A stretch of DNA of 64,000 nt from Capra hircus (GCF_001704415.2 NC_030819.1:35706575-35770574); one strand, 5' to 3'. Positions 1 through 11,712 are shown, counted from the first letter of the stretch. The notes: generated by a model from the letters alone, not told the origin. Program-made: numbers and translations.

Positions 1-275
1 TGCTTCCTCACAATGACAAACTGTTCCAATTTTCATCTCATAACTGGAGATGAGATGGAGAACTCGAAAGGTCTCTCCAAACAACCAAAAGCAAAGTGAG
101 ACCATCAGGAGATACTTCCCTGATGGCCCTACCATGCCCATGACCCTAGAGACTCACCTCAGGAGGCCAGGGGCCCTATGAGCCTCTTGTGACCTCCTTT
201 AGAGAAGACAGAACCCTCCTTGCTTCAGCTTCACCTTTCCTCACTGGAAGAAACCCAGTGAGTTATCTGTTAGAT

Positions 276-480
276 GGGGCTTCCCTAGCAGCTCAGGTGG
301 TAAAAAAATCTGTATGCAATGCAGGAGACCAGGGTTCAATCCCTGGGTCAGGAAGCTTCCCTAGAGAAGGGAATGGCAACCCACTCCAGTACTCTTGCCT
401 GGAGAATTCCATGGACAGAGGAGCCTGGTGGGCTACAGTCCATAGCGTCACAAAGAGTCGGACACGACTGAGTGACTAAC
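276..480 (+). mobile_element. Bov-tA SINE
   Basis: tRNA-like head (GGGCTTCCCTAGCAGCTCAG) with A and B box remnants, then the BovB-derived tail CACTCCAGTACTCTTGCC and GGACACGACTGAGTGACTAA. Near full length. Confidence 0.9.
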
Positions 481-663
481 GCCTTCAGTTTTTCATTACT
501 GGTTAGATAAATATCATTAGCGATCTGAGAAAAAGCAGAACATACATCCTTCATCTATTTAGACAGAAAACGCAAATGACAACTTCAATTCTGGTCAGAA
601 TAAAGAGAGTTTGGGGCCTCCTACCCCTGCTCATGGCTGCAAATTAGCACAAAGCTTTCAGAG

Positions 664-818
664 GGTCGTGTCTGTCTCTGCGACCCTGTGGACTATAGGC
701 CACCAGGCTCCTCTAACCATGGAATTTTCCAGGCAAGAATACTGGAGTGGACTGCCATTCCCTTCTCCAAGGGATCTTCCTGACCCAGGGGTTAAACCCA
801 GGGCTCCCACATTATCAA
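664..818 (-). mobile_element. Bov-tA SINE, truncated
   Basis: The antisense tail and body (CAGGCTCCTCT, AAGAATACTGGAGTGG, CCTTCTCCAAGGGATCTTCC) are present. The tRNA-like head is missing. Confidence 0.85.
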
Positions 819-1415
819 CAATCAAAAAACCATTCATTGCCTTTGGCCCAACGAGTTCATTTCTCTAGCTGGCTCAAGAGCACTCTTTTTATGAAAGGTG
901 CAAGTTCCTGGTATTTTCCCCACTTTAAGAGGTCCATTTCTAGTTTTCAGTATACCGGTACCTTGAAAGGAATCAGGATGACTGACATTGCTAGAATCCT
1001 CCCAGTTCCTCAGGAAATATCTTGTTGTATGTGTTTACACTTTCCGGAATCAAGCGATTCTAACAGCATCTCTACCCTGGTTCCTATTTGTGTGAATCAG
1101 TTCCTTCCCAAGAGAATTTTGTGAACGCCCTCATCTCTCCACCCCTCCTGCCCTAAGACTCCTCATTTGCTAAATAAAGGTGTGTGTAAGAAACAGTAAA
1201 ATGCTGCGTAAAGAATAAAAAACAAATTGACATCAAGACACCTCTTGGCTGCTTACAACTGCCCTGAGAAATCTTTGATGTTAGAAATCAGAAGAGTGGA
1301 ATGATAAAGCCCTTCTGCAAGGAAACCTTCCTGAGCTATAAAAATACTTGATAACATCATTAGGTTGCTGGGCATGGACCTATACGTTTGACCAAAGGTA
1401 GAGTCTGCAACTCTG

Positions 1416-1592
1416 GGCTTCCCAGGTGGTACTGGTGGTAAAGAGACTGCCAGCGAACGCAGAAGACTTTGGAGGAGGGCACGGCCACCCACTCCAGTGT
1501 TCTTGCCTGGAGAATTCCATGGACAGGGGAGCCTGGTGGGCTACATTCACAGGGCTGAAAAGAGTCAGACACGACTGAGTGACTAGCACACA
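1416..1592 (+). mobile_element. Bov-tA SINE, diverged
   Basis: Starts GGGCTTCCCAGGTGGTACTGG and ends in CACGACTGAGTGACTAGCAC. The B-box region is damaged. Confidence 0.85.
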
Positions 1593-1877
1593 CATACACA
1601 GCCCAGCAAATACCTGGTACAAAGTAGGCACATCAAGGGCATTTTTGGATAACAAAATGACTTAATGTAAGTCCCCATGAGGGAAACCATTAACTAGAAG
1701 GCAGGAGTAGAGTGACCTCACTCAGGAACAGGGCTGGGGCAGAAAAGGAAATAGTGAGGAAAGAGGCAAGCACACACTGGCACCCAGAGGAAGGCACATC
1801 GTGTAACTGCTCCCAACCTCCTGCCAAAGCGAAGAGCTCAGCTTCAGACACTGGGAGAAGAAAGAATCCCGGTCCTT

Positions 1878-2962
1878 CGGTTCAGCTCAGCCCAGTTGCT
1901 CAGTCGTGTCCGACTCTTTGCGACTGCATGGACTGCAGCACACCAGGCTTCCCTGTCCATCACCAACTCCCGGAGCTTGCTCAAACTCATGTCCATTGAA
2001 TTAGCGATGCCATCCAACTATCTCATCCTCTGTCATCCTCCTCTCCTCCTGCCTTCCATATTTCTCAGCATCAGGGTCTTTTCCAATGAGTCAGTTCTTT
2101 GCATCAAGTGGCCAAAGTATTGCAGCTTCAGCATCAGTTCTTCCAATGAATATTCAGGGTTGATTCCCTTTAGGATTGACTGGTTTGATCTCCTTGAAGT
2201 CCAAGGGACTCTCAAAAGTGTTCTCCAACACTACGGTTAAAAAGCATCAATTCTTTAGCGCTCAGATTTCTTTATGGTCCAACTCTCATATCCATACTTG
2301 GGTAATGGAAAAACCATAGCTTTGACTAAATGGACCTTTGTTGGCAAAGTAATATACTGTCTAGGTTAGTCATAGCTTTTCTTCCAAGGAGCAAGCATCT
2401 TTTAATTTCATGACTGCAATCATCATCTGCAGTGATTTTGGAGCCCAAGAAAACAAAATCTGTCAGTTTCCATTGTTTCCCCATCTATTTGCCATGAAGT
2501 GATGGGACTGGATGCATGATCTTAGTTTCCTGCATGTTGAGTTTTAAGCCAGCCTTTTCACTCTCCTCTTTCACTTTCATCAAGAGGCTCTTTAGTTCCT
2601 CTTCACTTTCTGCCATAAGGGTGGTGTCATCTGTTTATCTGAGGTTATTGATATTTCTCCCGGCAATCTTGATTTCAGCTTGTGCTTCATCCAGTCCGGC
2701 ATTTCACATGATATACTCTGCACAGAAGCTAAATAAGCAGGGTGACAATATACAGCCTTGATGTACTCCTTTCCCAATTTGGAACCAATGTGTTGTTCCA
2801 TGTCCAGTTCTAACTGTTGCTTCCTGACCTGCATACAGGTTTCTCAAGAGGGAGGTCAGGTGGTCTGGTATTCCCATCTCTTTCAGAATTTTCCACAGTT
2901 TATTGTGATCCACACAGTCAAAGGCTTTGGCATAGTCAATAAAGTCTGGTCCATAGGTTTTA
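1878..2962 (-). mobile_element. BovB LINE 3' fragment
   Basis: Antisense BovB (RTE clade) covering the 3' UTR and C-terminal part of the reverse transcriptase region. The minus strand gives broken pieces including DYAKAFDCVDHNKLWKILKE and GKGVHQGCILSPCLF, known RT segments. Stops and frameshifts make it inactive. The 5' end is truncated near 2945-2962. Confidence 0.9.
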
Positions 2963-2973
2963 TTAAAGCCACA

Positions 2974-3098
2974 GCCTTGGGAATTCCCTGGCAGTCCAGT
3001 GGTTAAGATTCTGCACTTCCAAGGCAGGTTCAATCCCTAGTCAGGGAACTAAGATCCCACATCCCTTGCAAAGTGGCAAAAAAAAAAAAAAAAAAAAT
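2974..3098 (+). mobile_element. CHR-2-type SINE with target-site duplication
   Basis: Starts GGGAATTCCCTGGCAGTCCA, has a B-box-like GGTTCAATCCCTAGTCAGGG and ends in a poly(A) run. A direct repeat TTAAAGCCACA flanks it (2963-2973 and 3099-3109), marking an L1-type insertion. Confidence 0.85.
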
Positions 3099-3460
3099 TT
3101 AAAGCCACACCCGTAAGACTGTACTTTCACTCAACAAACATTTATGCAGCACTGAATCAAATTTTCAAGATAAAATGTTGTTCCCGCCTTCAGTTAACAC
3201 ATAGTCTAACATGGAAAAATGGATGTAATTATACCACAGAGTACAGAAAGAGATATCTACATAATAGAGACGAGGAAGAACGGAGTGGGATGGAGGCTTG
3301 GTAGCCCAGAAAAGGTCTCACACAAAGGTCAAGCATAGACCCCAAGTGTGGGAGATTAAAGAGGTGTACTGAGTATTCCAATCACAACAGTCTGAAGGTG
3401 AGAAAACAGCACCCTGAGCAAGGGGAAACACAAGCAAGGATTAGGAAACACTTTTAATAG

Positions 3461-3665
3461 GCTTCCCTATTGGCTCAGATGGTAAAGAATCTGCCTACAA
3501 TGCAGGAAGGAGACCCAGGTTCGATCCCTAGGCCAGTAAAATCCCCTGGAGAAGGGAATGGCTACGCACTTCAGTATTCTTGCATGGAATATCCCACGGA
3601 GAGAGGAGCCTGGGGACTATGGTCCATTGGGGTCACAAAGAGTCAGACATGACTGAACAACTAAC
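3461..3665 (+). mobile_element. Bov-tA SINE
   Basis: Head GGCTTCCCTATTGGCTCAGA, B box GGTTCGATCCCTAGGC and tail AGTCAGACATGACTGAACAA are all present. Confidence 0.9.
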
Positions 3666-3789
3666 ACACAACTTCTATACAGTCAGCACCTCATTCCGCT
3701 GGCCTAATCACCACTGGAGGCTCAAAGAAAACCGAGGCCTACAGGATTTGAGAAGCTGAGCCACGATTTAAAGATTTCATTTCAAAATG

Positions 3790-4090
3790 GTGCTTTTTTT
3801 CTCTTTTTTCAATTGAGATTTAATTGACATACAGCTTTGTATAGGTGAAAGGTGGATCCCCGAACAATTTGACATATATTGTGAGATGAATACCACCGTA
3901 AGCTTAGTCAACATCCATCTCTTCAAATAGTTACAGAAAAGCTTTTCCTTGTGATAAAAACATTAAGATTTACTCTCTTAGCAACTTTCAAATATGCTAT
4001 ACAGCAATGTTAATTATAGTTATCCTGAATTGGATGAAAGCGGTCAAAAGTTACAAACTTCTAGTTGAAAGGTAAATAAGTTCTGGGGAT
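3790..4090 (-). mobile_element. L1 3'-UTR fragment
   Basis: Antisense L1 3' region, recognisable from the TTAATTGACATACA and ATGCTATACAGCAATGTTAA segments typical of old mammalian L1 3' ends. No coding content. Confidence 0.55.
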
Positions 4091-5821
4091 AAATGTATAA
4101 ATCTGTGCTCTTAATCTCTATGCTATCTGGCAGTTATGTAAATAGTAACGTACAAAATGAGCAAAAACAAAGACATAAAGCCACAGACCAGACTGTAAAG
4201 GGCTGTGGAAGCTACATTTCACAGCTTAATGTATATGCGGACTTTAAAATCTTTTCATGCCTCCTCAGAAAAGAAAAATCAAAATCAAGTTATGTTCTGA
4301 AAAACTAATTCCAGTTTCAACAGCTACAATAAGAACTGCTTTCTAACATTTAAAATTTTAAACAAATTTTTATCATCAGAGTCTTCTCAAGTTTAATATC
4401 TGTCCATTGAAACCGTATATTATTACCAGAAATGCCTCTATGAATTCAGCTAAGATTTTCAAATGCATGTTTACATCACATTACATCCATCTGAAAAACA
4501 ACAGTACAAATCATGAGAACCTTTGTTTTGTCTACACAACACTACTATGCACCGAGGACTCAAGTGCACTCAGCAAATCCTTTCACACCAGACCACAGAT
4601 GGGAAACCACCAATAGAAGGGAAACAGATTACAGAGAAAAAGAGGGAAATCACTTAGGTGAATTATGTAACTATCAGTGGGAGACCCACAGAGCGCCATT
4701 CTTTAAAAATTTAGCACTAAATGCAAACAAAAGTGATGACTAGCACACGATCCCTAAAGGACAGAAATGAACAGGTGGAGAAACAGACCAGCTGGAAGTA
4801 ACTGGGGAAGGATTCATATTCTGGTGCCAGGCGTGACAATGAGCTCAATTGGCATCTCTTTGGTCCTTCTACAGGGTGACAGTGATACTGAAAATATCAA
4901 ACCCAGAGATAACAGGACTGGCAGGGGAGCGGGAAGGTGTGGAATTAAACTAGCCTGTTCTGCTCCAGTCATAAAAATTACTACTGTGTTTAAACCTCAA
5001 CCTAGACAGGAACATGAAAGTCACATACTGGAAATGGGTAACCAACCAATGCAGTGAGCAATAATGTTCAGTTTTCAATCTCATTGGTATTTTGTCTGTT
5101 TATTACAGGGTTTTTAATGCTCCCCCCCACCACCACCAAACAAAAAGACAGAGGCAACTATTTGGTACAGAAAATTAAAAGGTGCTGCAGAAAAGGACTA
5201 AAATTAGAGGGTCTGGGGTGCATTTTCTGCCACTTCCTCTCCCACTCCATGACCGTTCTAGAATCAAGCTTCCCCTTTGCCATCACCTCCAAACCATTAC
5301 ATTATTTGGCTTTCAATGACTGTTTAATCATAAACTAGCTCGCTACATTATTAATATTCCAAATTGCATTTTCAACCAGATAATAATCCAATACCATGAT
5401 GCTGAATTATCTTAGAAGGTTATGTTCCTACATTTGTTTTTATTTCAAATATGAAACTAAACAGAAGTATATATATACTTTTAAATAGCAAAGAAAAATT
5501 TGAAATAAAGAGTCATAAAATGACAATAACTGGCAGAATAAGAAGCACTAGTCCTCACCTTACCCTTTCTCCTCTTCCTCCCAAAACAAACAAACAAAAA
5601 AAATTTTAATTTTGGTTGCGGGAGTAATACATTAGTTATTTAAAATTGCTGATGGAGCACGGAAATGGCAAGGACATACCGGCATGGACTCTGGTTATCT
5701 TTCAAAGATTTACAAGGTTATTGGAGTCTTTTGACCTTGGGCTAGTCAAAGCTGCAGCTGAAAATAAAGGTAGCTGATTAGGTCATATTACGTACAATAC
5801 ATATAATATGTATATTATAGT
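4091..5821. other. LMO7 intron 1 sequence, nothing recognised
   Basis: AT-rich single-copy-looking sequence. The short open frames show no splice-site context or family motif, and I saw no repeat consensus I could name. Confidence 0.5.
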
Positions 5822-6052
5822 ATTGTTGTTGCTGTTTAGTTGCTATGTCATGTCTGACTCTTCTGCTTCTACTCTGCTTCTGACTCTTCTTCTGTCTACT
5901 TCCCATGGACTGCAGTCCGCCAGGCTCCTCTGTCCATGGGATTTCCCAGGCAAGAACACTGGAGTGGGTTGCCATTTCCTTCTCCAGAGGATCGAACCCG
6001 TGTCTCCTGCACCAGCAGCAGATTCTTCACCACTGAGCCACCAGGGAAGCCC
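5822..6052 (-). mobile_element. Bov-tA SINE with an internal expansion
   Basis: Antisense element from GTTGTTGCTGTTTAGTTGC to CCACCAGGGAAGCCC. It contains about 40 extra bases of TCTTCTGCTTCT-like repeats after the TGTCTGAC motif. Confidence 0.9.
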
Positions 6053-6106
6053 AATATATGACAGCATATATCAAAGATATATTTATTTGTGTTTTATATG
6101 TACATA

Positions 6107-6214
6107 CCCCACTCCAGTACTCTTGCCTGGAAAATCCCATGGATGGAGGAGCCTGGTAGGCTGCAGTCCATGGGGTCGCTAAGAGTCCAATACAACTGAG
6201 CGACTTCACTTCAC
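6107..6214 (+). mobile_element. Bov-A monomer fragment
   Basis: Only the BovB-derived part is present, CCCCACTCCAGTACTCTTGC to GAGCGACTTCACTT. There is no tRNA-like head. Confidence 0.85.
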
Positions 6215-6300
6215 TATACATAAATGCATATATATGACACGATTTATATAATAATACATATGTTCCTATATGTGCATTATGAATATATACATGTGTGTGT

Positions 6301-6500
6301 GAAGTTGCTCAGTCATGTCCTACTCTTTGCGACCCCATGGACTGTAGCCTACCAGGCTCCTCCCTCCATGGGATTCTCCAGGCAAGAGTACTGGAATGGG
6401 TTGCCATTTCCTTCTCCAGGGGATCTTCCCGACCCAGGGATCGAACCCGCGTCTCCCGCATTCCAGGCAGATGCTTTTTACCTCTGAGCCACCAGGGAAG
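6301..6500 (-). mobile_element. Bov-tA SINE
   Basis: Nearly intact antisense copy from GAAGTTGCTCAGTCATGTCC to GAGCCACCAGGGAAGC, with a clear B box (GATCGAACCCGCG). Confidence 0.9.
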
Positions 6501-6502
6501 CA

Positions 6503-8439
6503 TGCATATATATGAATGAAACATTTATGCTTCAGTGTATGTAAAGTACAATATAAATGGGAAAACGGAGCAAGAATATTAGTCAGCAGGAGAAAGATTT
6601 ACACTATAATAGTCCACGCTTTCCAAAATACTTTATATACTTTGCAATCAATATTTTATTTTCAAGTTAGCAGTTCTCAGAGTTAAGATGTTATGGCAAT
6701 GAGACAGTCATTCATCCTGCTTCTTTTGGCAAGAGCAATATTTTAAAATATGTAACCTGGTTGTAATGACAAAGCTAAGAGGAGGGATACATTCGGACAC
6801 TAACTGAAGAAATAACATAAACCTAGCAGTGAACACTAAGCTGTCACTTCAATGTCCCAAGTATACCAAAAGTATAGGTGAATATGTAAATTATTCACAT
6901 ATCTTCAGAGAATGTATTGTACTGCCTTGCTTCCTGGGGCCCTAGAAAAAGAAATCAATTTTAATTTCATAAGAGTTAACCATATTCAAAGTATAAGGCA
7001 AAGCCTTTAGAAACATTCAGTTTTCTGTTAAGGAGGAAGAAAACACTTTACCAAGTTACCAAATCATTGCTGACAAACACTTTGGGGGGAGTGGGACGGG
7101 GGTTGGGGAGATGAGCACATTCACCATGTACATGAGATACCTTCTATCACAACACATCACCCCAAAGTTTATTACAAATTTCTCACAGAAATCTTATCCA
7201 ATTACAAGCAAGTTATCACCAAAACAGGAATGCTGGGATCTCGAAATCTTTATACTAAAAAAGGAAAGGATGTGAAGTCATCAATAATCACACTTAAGCA
7301 AACACTGAACTTGCAGGTGCAACCTCCACACTGGAGCCCTGTCTGGCCAAAAATGTATCCCATATTTCCTCCCTTCTCCCTCTCTACATGCCTAACACTC
7401 AAACACAGAAGGGCAAGTTTAACTTCTAAAATTATGCAGTACACATACTGCTAATGGAAAACTACCTTTGAAAGGCTTGACTTGTCAAGGTTTATGAATG
7501 GGGGAAGTTATTTCTCTTAACTACATTGCTGGAATTTTTCCACTCTCATTTCAATTCAAAATACAGTGTTTATTCTTCTACCAACCTCCCCATGCCCTCG
7601 CCTCACACCTTTAGGTCACCTTCAAACCAGCTCAAAGTTTCAGTACAAAATGATGGCAAAGCTAATTTCTTAGACGTCCTCCACCGACTGGCTAGGTGGT
7701 AGTGAGACATTCACTTTCCTTTAGTGTGAAAACCATAGCATTTAAAGCTTATTCTTTTTTTTTTCCCACATACACTTAATTCTTTAAGAAGAACTAAATT
7801 AAGGTACTGTTTGCTTTGGGATTCTTGAATATGCTGTCTTTCCCATGGAAAAATCTTTAATCCTAATTTGAATATTTAAATACGTTGAATAGCTCAGCAC
7901 CTGGGTTCAATAACCCCTAAATAACTGCCAAGCTGGTGAAGACAACACTTCTCTAAAAAGCAGTGGTTCCTGATTCACATCTGCTCGGAAAACTTCTTCA
8001 GCATCATTATAAAAGTCATCTTTGACATCCAAAAAATAGCGGCTAGAAGTCCTAGTGTTAACTTTTCAGACAGAAGTAACCCTAAGGCGCTGATCCTGGA
8101 TATTCCAGGAGACCGTCTCCTTTTAAAGGCAAAAACTGGAGTGGAAGATCTCCTTGAGGCATAGCTGGGTAAATAACCACCCTTGAGTGAGTGATTTCAG
8201 GAGATCTTAGTCTTATCAATGCCGACTTAGGAAAGCCTACGCGCCTTAAGTTACACAACCTGGGCCCCGGAAGCTACCTCGGAGAAAGCATCGCTCCAGG
8301 GGCGCCACAGGTGTCTTACGGTCCTCCATCCGCCCTCCCATCCGACACACAATACTGCCCAAGCTGGTGTATTTCAGGCGGTTCCATTTCTAGCCACCGC
8401 CAGAAAAAGGCACCCGAAGACCCTGAGCCTTCTCCGCCC
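6503..8439. other. LMO7 intron 1 proximal sequence, nothing recognised
   Basis: Mostly AT-rich with G+C rising after about 8050 toward the CpG island. I saw no further LMO7 coding exon on the minus strand and no named repeat. Confidence 0.5.
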
Positions 8440-8745
8440 TGCAGAGACATCCCCGGCGTCCTGGCGCGGACGCGGAATGGTCCGCAGGGATGCGCGGTCC
8501 CAAAACCCCGCGGGGCCCTGGCAGAGGCGCTCCGGGGAAACTCAGGGAAACGGTTGCGGGGAGGGCAGCCCTAAGCTTCGCTGGACGTTAAATGATGAGA
8601 CACGGAACTCGGAAAGTCCTCCGAACTACGGCGCGAACCAGCCTGACGCGACGCGCTGCGCCCGCGAAGGTCTGGGGAGACGGCTGAAAGTTCAGTGGCA
8701 AGAGCGGCCAACTCTTGCGGAAAGGAGAGGAGAAAAGGCACTCAC

Positions 8746-8805
8746 CTCCACCCATCGCTGGGCCTCGGCGAACGCCAGGGCGCAATCGGCCTCCGCCTCC
8801 TCCAT
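8746..8805 (-). CDS. LMO7: LMO7 first coding exon (N-terminus before the calponin-homology domain)
   Basis: LMO7 is a large scaffold protein with calponin-homology (CH), PDZ and LIM domains, found at adherens junctions and in the nucleus. On the minus strand, ATG at 8805-8803 opens 20 codons, MEEAEADCALAFAEAQRWVE, ending exactly at a consensus donor (GAG then GTGAGT, donor from 8745). The AFAEAQRWVE tail is the conserved lead-in to the CH domain in LMO7 and in its paralogue LIMCH1 (AFSEAQKWIE in recalled LIMCH1). The exon ends in phase 0 and lies inside a CpG island, as expected for a first exon. The CH-domain exon is not visible in 1-8745, so intron 1 is longer than 8.7 kb. The assignment to LMO7 rather than LIMCH1 rests on the MEEA start and the adjacent UCHL3. 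Confidence 0.85.
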
Positions 8806-9723
8806 CCCTTCCAGAATTAGGGGGAGAGAGAGGTGGTGGGTGCGCAGACAGGCGGCAGTGCCGCGCACGACGGGCCAGATGCCCCGGCCTCTCTCCGGCT
8901 GCAAGACGCCGGGGCACGCTGTCTCTCCCTTTGTTGCGAAGTTGTTGAAACTTCGGCAAAGTTTCGAACCACAAGAACTTGAAGACGTGGCTTTCTCCAA
9001 ACTTCCGAAAACGCCGCGGGGACCGGACAGAGCGCGGGAGGCGGGGAGGGCGACCGGAGGAGGCGGGCGGCACCAGACCCGAGGGCTGTTTCGACTTCAA
9101 AAGTCGCAGCGCGGCCACCGCCCTCCCGGAATGCCCCGCCCCGGCCCACCCCGCGGCCGCCCAGTCGCCGCTTCCGTACCCCCTCCGCTCCCCCACCCCC
9201 ACGGCGCCCCGGGGCTCCCGGCCGCAGCCGCCTTTGTGGTCGGACAGTCTGGGCTAGGGGATGCCACCGTCCTCCCAGAGGCCGTGGCCCGGGCCACGCT
9301 CCCGCTCCCGCGCCGCCCGCCGGACCGCGGGCCCCCATCCTCTCCCCGGAGGGGAGGCGCCCCCGCGCCCGCATCCTGTCCGCATCCTTCTCGCCTCCGT
9401 CCGCCTGGCCGCCTTCCCTCTCCCGGGGACCCGGGAAGCGGCGCCCCCACCGCTCGCGGCCGCCCGGCCCGCCTGACATACCAGGAATAGCTGCACACAA
9501 TTGCACCTTTCCCGGCCAAGAACGTCCCCCGCGATGGAGCTCGGCCGGGCCAGCCGCCCTCACCTGCTCCCGCTCCGGCCGAGCCCGCCGGGCGCCCGCC
9601 CCGCCGCCAAGTGCGGACAGCCCCTCCCCCAGGTCTCCGCCCCCTTCCGTGGCCCCGGCCCTCCTGGCGGCAGGTGAGGGTACTGGCCCTAGGCACGTGC
9701 GGCCCATTGCCCCCAGCCTGGGC

Positions 9724-9742
9724 CCGCCCCGCCCCGCCCCGC
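9724..9742. promoter_or_regulatory. Overlapping GC boxes (Sp1/KLF type)
   Basis: Repeated CCGCCCC units occur in a row at the upstream edge of the CpG island, about 920 bases from the LMO7 ATG. The motif is clear. Use as a promoter element is inferred. Confidence 0.5.
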
Positions 9743-9760
9743 TCGGCGTCCAGGTGGGCA

Positions 9761-11013
9761 AGGAGGAAGGTACCTGCCATTCCAGTCCCGGCCCTCCGAT
9801 AAGGGTCCGAAGAGAAAGAAAGTCAGCCCCCACCCTGAGGTCAAACCCGCCATCCTGCGTGGTTTGGGAACACGCCCGGAGCAGTAAGGTGATGCGTCAT
9901 TCACCATCCGCAGGGGCCCTGGGTAGGTGCGTAGGTCTGGAGGTAGGAGGCTCAAAGGCTGGCGTGTGTGGATTCTTTTCATACTCAAATCAGATCTCCG
10001 GAAAGGAACTTGCTTATCTGTCTAGGCTCCCTGGAACCTCGCTTCAAGCTCTTGCCCTGTCCCGGCCACACACTGATGGTGTCACGGTTGGAAGGTGATC
10101 GACTTCTTATTCCAGCAGAGGAAGCAATCCTTTTATTTTTCTTCCTGAGGGATCGTTTACTCTATATGATGAAAAATGACGTCAAAGAGCAAAGAGACTA
10201 GCTTAATGAATAACTAGGATCTATTTTTGCCTTATTTACCTTTTCTACCTTATTCACCTTTTCTACTGAAGATATATTTCCTACTTAAAGAGAGAATTAT
10301 ATTTCACCCATAGATAGCATAATAGACAACTCGTACTTTAAAGAACACTTTTCTGCATATTATCATTTTCACACTTAAATAAAGCTAACCATAATCACTT
10401 AGTATTAATCTACACCCAGTCCAGACTCAAATTCCTCCAATGCATTCCAAAATGTCTTTTTACCGCTGACTTAGACCAGAACCCAAACAATAACCACATA
10501 TTGCCTTTGGTTACCTCTTTATTTTTTTTTTTTAGCCTAAAATAGCTTTCTACTTCTCTCCGACTCCACCATCTACCCCGTTTTAGAAGGACATTGCCTT
10601 AAGGAAACCAGTCAGCCTTCTAGTTTTGTCTGATAGCTCTTTTTCGGGTGCCTTCACAATATTTCTCTTCCCTCAGTATTTCCTGTTACCTAGACATTAG
10701 ACCTAAAGCTGGGATTAAACTCGTTTACTCCTCTGAATAAAGATTTCACCAGCATCCTTCCAGATTTAGGTGACTTCTAGAGGATGGGGTTTGTTTTTTA
10801 TGTTTATTTTCATCCAACCTTTTTTTCACTGGCATTGTCTGTAATCACTGTGTCTGTTTAGAAGATCTCACCAGTTGTTTCTGCAAAAGTGAAAAACTAT
10901 TGGCTGGATCATCCCCTTGCCTCCTGAGGGCACCATGATCAGAACAAACCCAATGAGGATGAAAGGATTAAAGAAACTAGGAAGAAATGTCTTTCTGGCT
11001 ACTTAAGACCTTA
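9761..11013. other. LMO7 upstream flank, no gene seen
   Basis: G+C falls quickly after 10100. Short tandem CCTTATTCACCTTTTCTAC-like units lie near 10230-10268. Apart from the CRE at 10177 nothing specific is recognised. Confidence 0.5.
10177..10184. promoter_or_regulatory. Perfect palindromic CRE, TGACGTCA
   Basis: A full 8-base cAMP-response element sits about 1.4 kb upstream of the LMO7 ATG, outside the CpG island. A related TGATGCGTCAT site is near 9891-9901. The sequence match is exact; binding is inferred. Confidence 0.35.
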
Positions 11014-11088
11014 ACCAAAAATTTCATTTGGGCTTTTCATAATATCGTATGGGAAAACCCAAATGAACCTTTTAGCCAACCCAATATT
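11014..11088 (+). ncRNA. Mariner-derived hairpin resembling the bovine miR-2284/2285 family
   Basis: The arms CATTTGGG (11025-11032) and CCCAAATG (11058-11065) are perfect complements, extended by CTTTTCAT pairing with ATGGGAAAA around a short loop. The 3' arm AAAACCCAAATGAACC (from 11054) and the following TTTTAGCCAACCCAATA match what I recall of ruminant mariner (BTMAR-type) termini, the source of the large ruminant miR-2284/2285 family. This copy has an imperfect outer 5' arm. Whether it is expressed or processed is unknown; it may simply be a transposon relic. Confidence 0.45.
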
Positions 11089-11235
11089 AAATATTTAGCA
11101 AGCACCTTATATATGCAATGTGCTGTTTATCATAAGTGATACAAAAATTTTAGACAGTGAATGCTATGGATTTCCAAACCAATAGAAAGACAGACATTCT
11201 GCAAGCTTCATGAGAATTACTATTACTACAGTTAT

Positions 11236-11284
11236 TACACATATATATGTATATAAATATATGTGTGTGTGTATATATATATAT
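11236..11284. repeat. AT/GT microsatellite
   Basis: Runs of ATATAT, GTGTGTGTG and TATATATATAT lie immediately before the Bov-A2 element. Confidence 0.85.
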
Positions 11285-11285
11285 C

Positions 11286-11560
11286 GGAGAAGGCGATGGC
11301 ACCCTACTCCAGTACTCTTGCCTGGAAAATTCCATGGACGGAGGAGCCTGGTAGGCTGCAGTCCATGGGGTCGCGAAGAGTCAAACACGACTGAGCGACT
11401 TCACTTTCCCTTTTCACTTTCATGCATTGGAGAAGGAAATGGCAACCCACTCCAGTGTTCTTGCCTGGCGAATCCCAGCGACGGCAGAGCCTGGTGGGCT
11501 GCTGTCTATGGGGTCGCACAGAGTCGGACACGACTGAAGCGACTTAGCAGCAGTAGCAGC
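11286..11560 (+). mobile_element. Bov-A2 dimeric SINE
   Basis: Two Bov-A monomers in tandem, GGAGAAGGCGATGGC at 11286 and GGAGAAGGAAATGGC at about 11430, joined by the usual CTTTCATGCA linker. It ends in CGACTTAGCAGCAGTAGCAGC, the Bov-A2 tail. Bov-A2 is restricted to ruminants. Confidence 0.92.
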
Positions 11561-11712
11561 ATATATATATATATATATATAATACCATATTTATATATAT
11601 ATAATATATTTTTTAAATATATATATAATATATATTATATAATATATATATTATATATAATATATATTTAAAATATATATATATAATATATACCATATTT
11701 ATATATATATAA
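11561..11712. repeat. (TA)n low-complexity tract after Bov-A2
   Basis: About 150 bases of TA-rich sequence with many overlapping palindromes (TATATAATATATTATATA-like). It probably grew from the SINE 3' tail. Confidence 0.85.

Larger units (their letters stand above)
8440..9760 (-). promoter_or_regulatory. LMO7: CpG island / LMO7 promoter and 5' UTR
   Basis: About 1.3 kb of very G+C-rich, CpG-dense sequence in an otherwise AT-rich window. It covers the LMO7 start exon and extends about 950 bases upstream of the ATG (minus-strand sense). There is no obvious TATA box, typical of a dispersed CpG promoter. A run of overlapping GC boxes (GGGGCGGGG on the minus strand) lies at 9724-9742. Long open frames on both strands here are products of high G+C and have no recognisable protein similarity. 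The transcription start is unknown. Divergent plus-strand transcription is possible. Confidence 0.8.

Noticed and set aside
1..8740. Search for the LMO7 exon 2 (CH-domain start)
   Set aside because: No minus-strand frame with the expected CH-domain residues and acceptor was seen, so it is taken to lie outside the window.
8477..9833. Long open frames of 337 and 338 codons on both strands
   Set aside because: They lie in the CpG island, where stops are rare; composition is Pro/Arg/Gly/Ala rich in all frames and no domain or splice context supports them. Only the 20-codon LMO7 exon is convincing.
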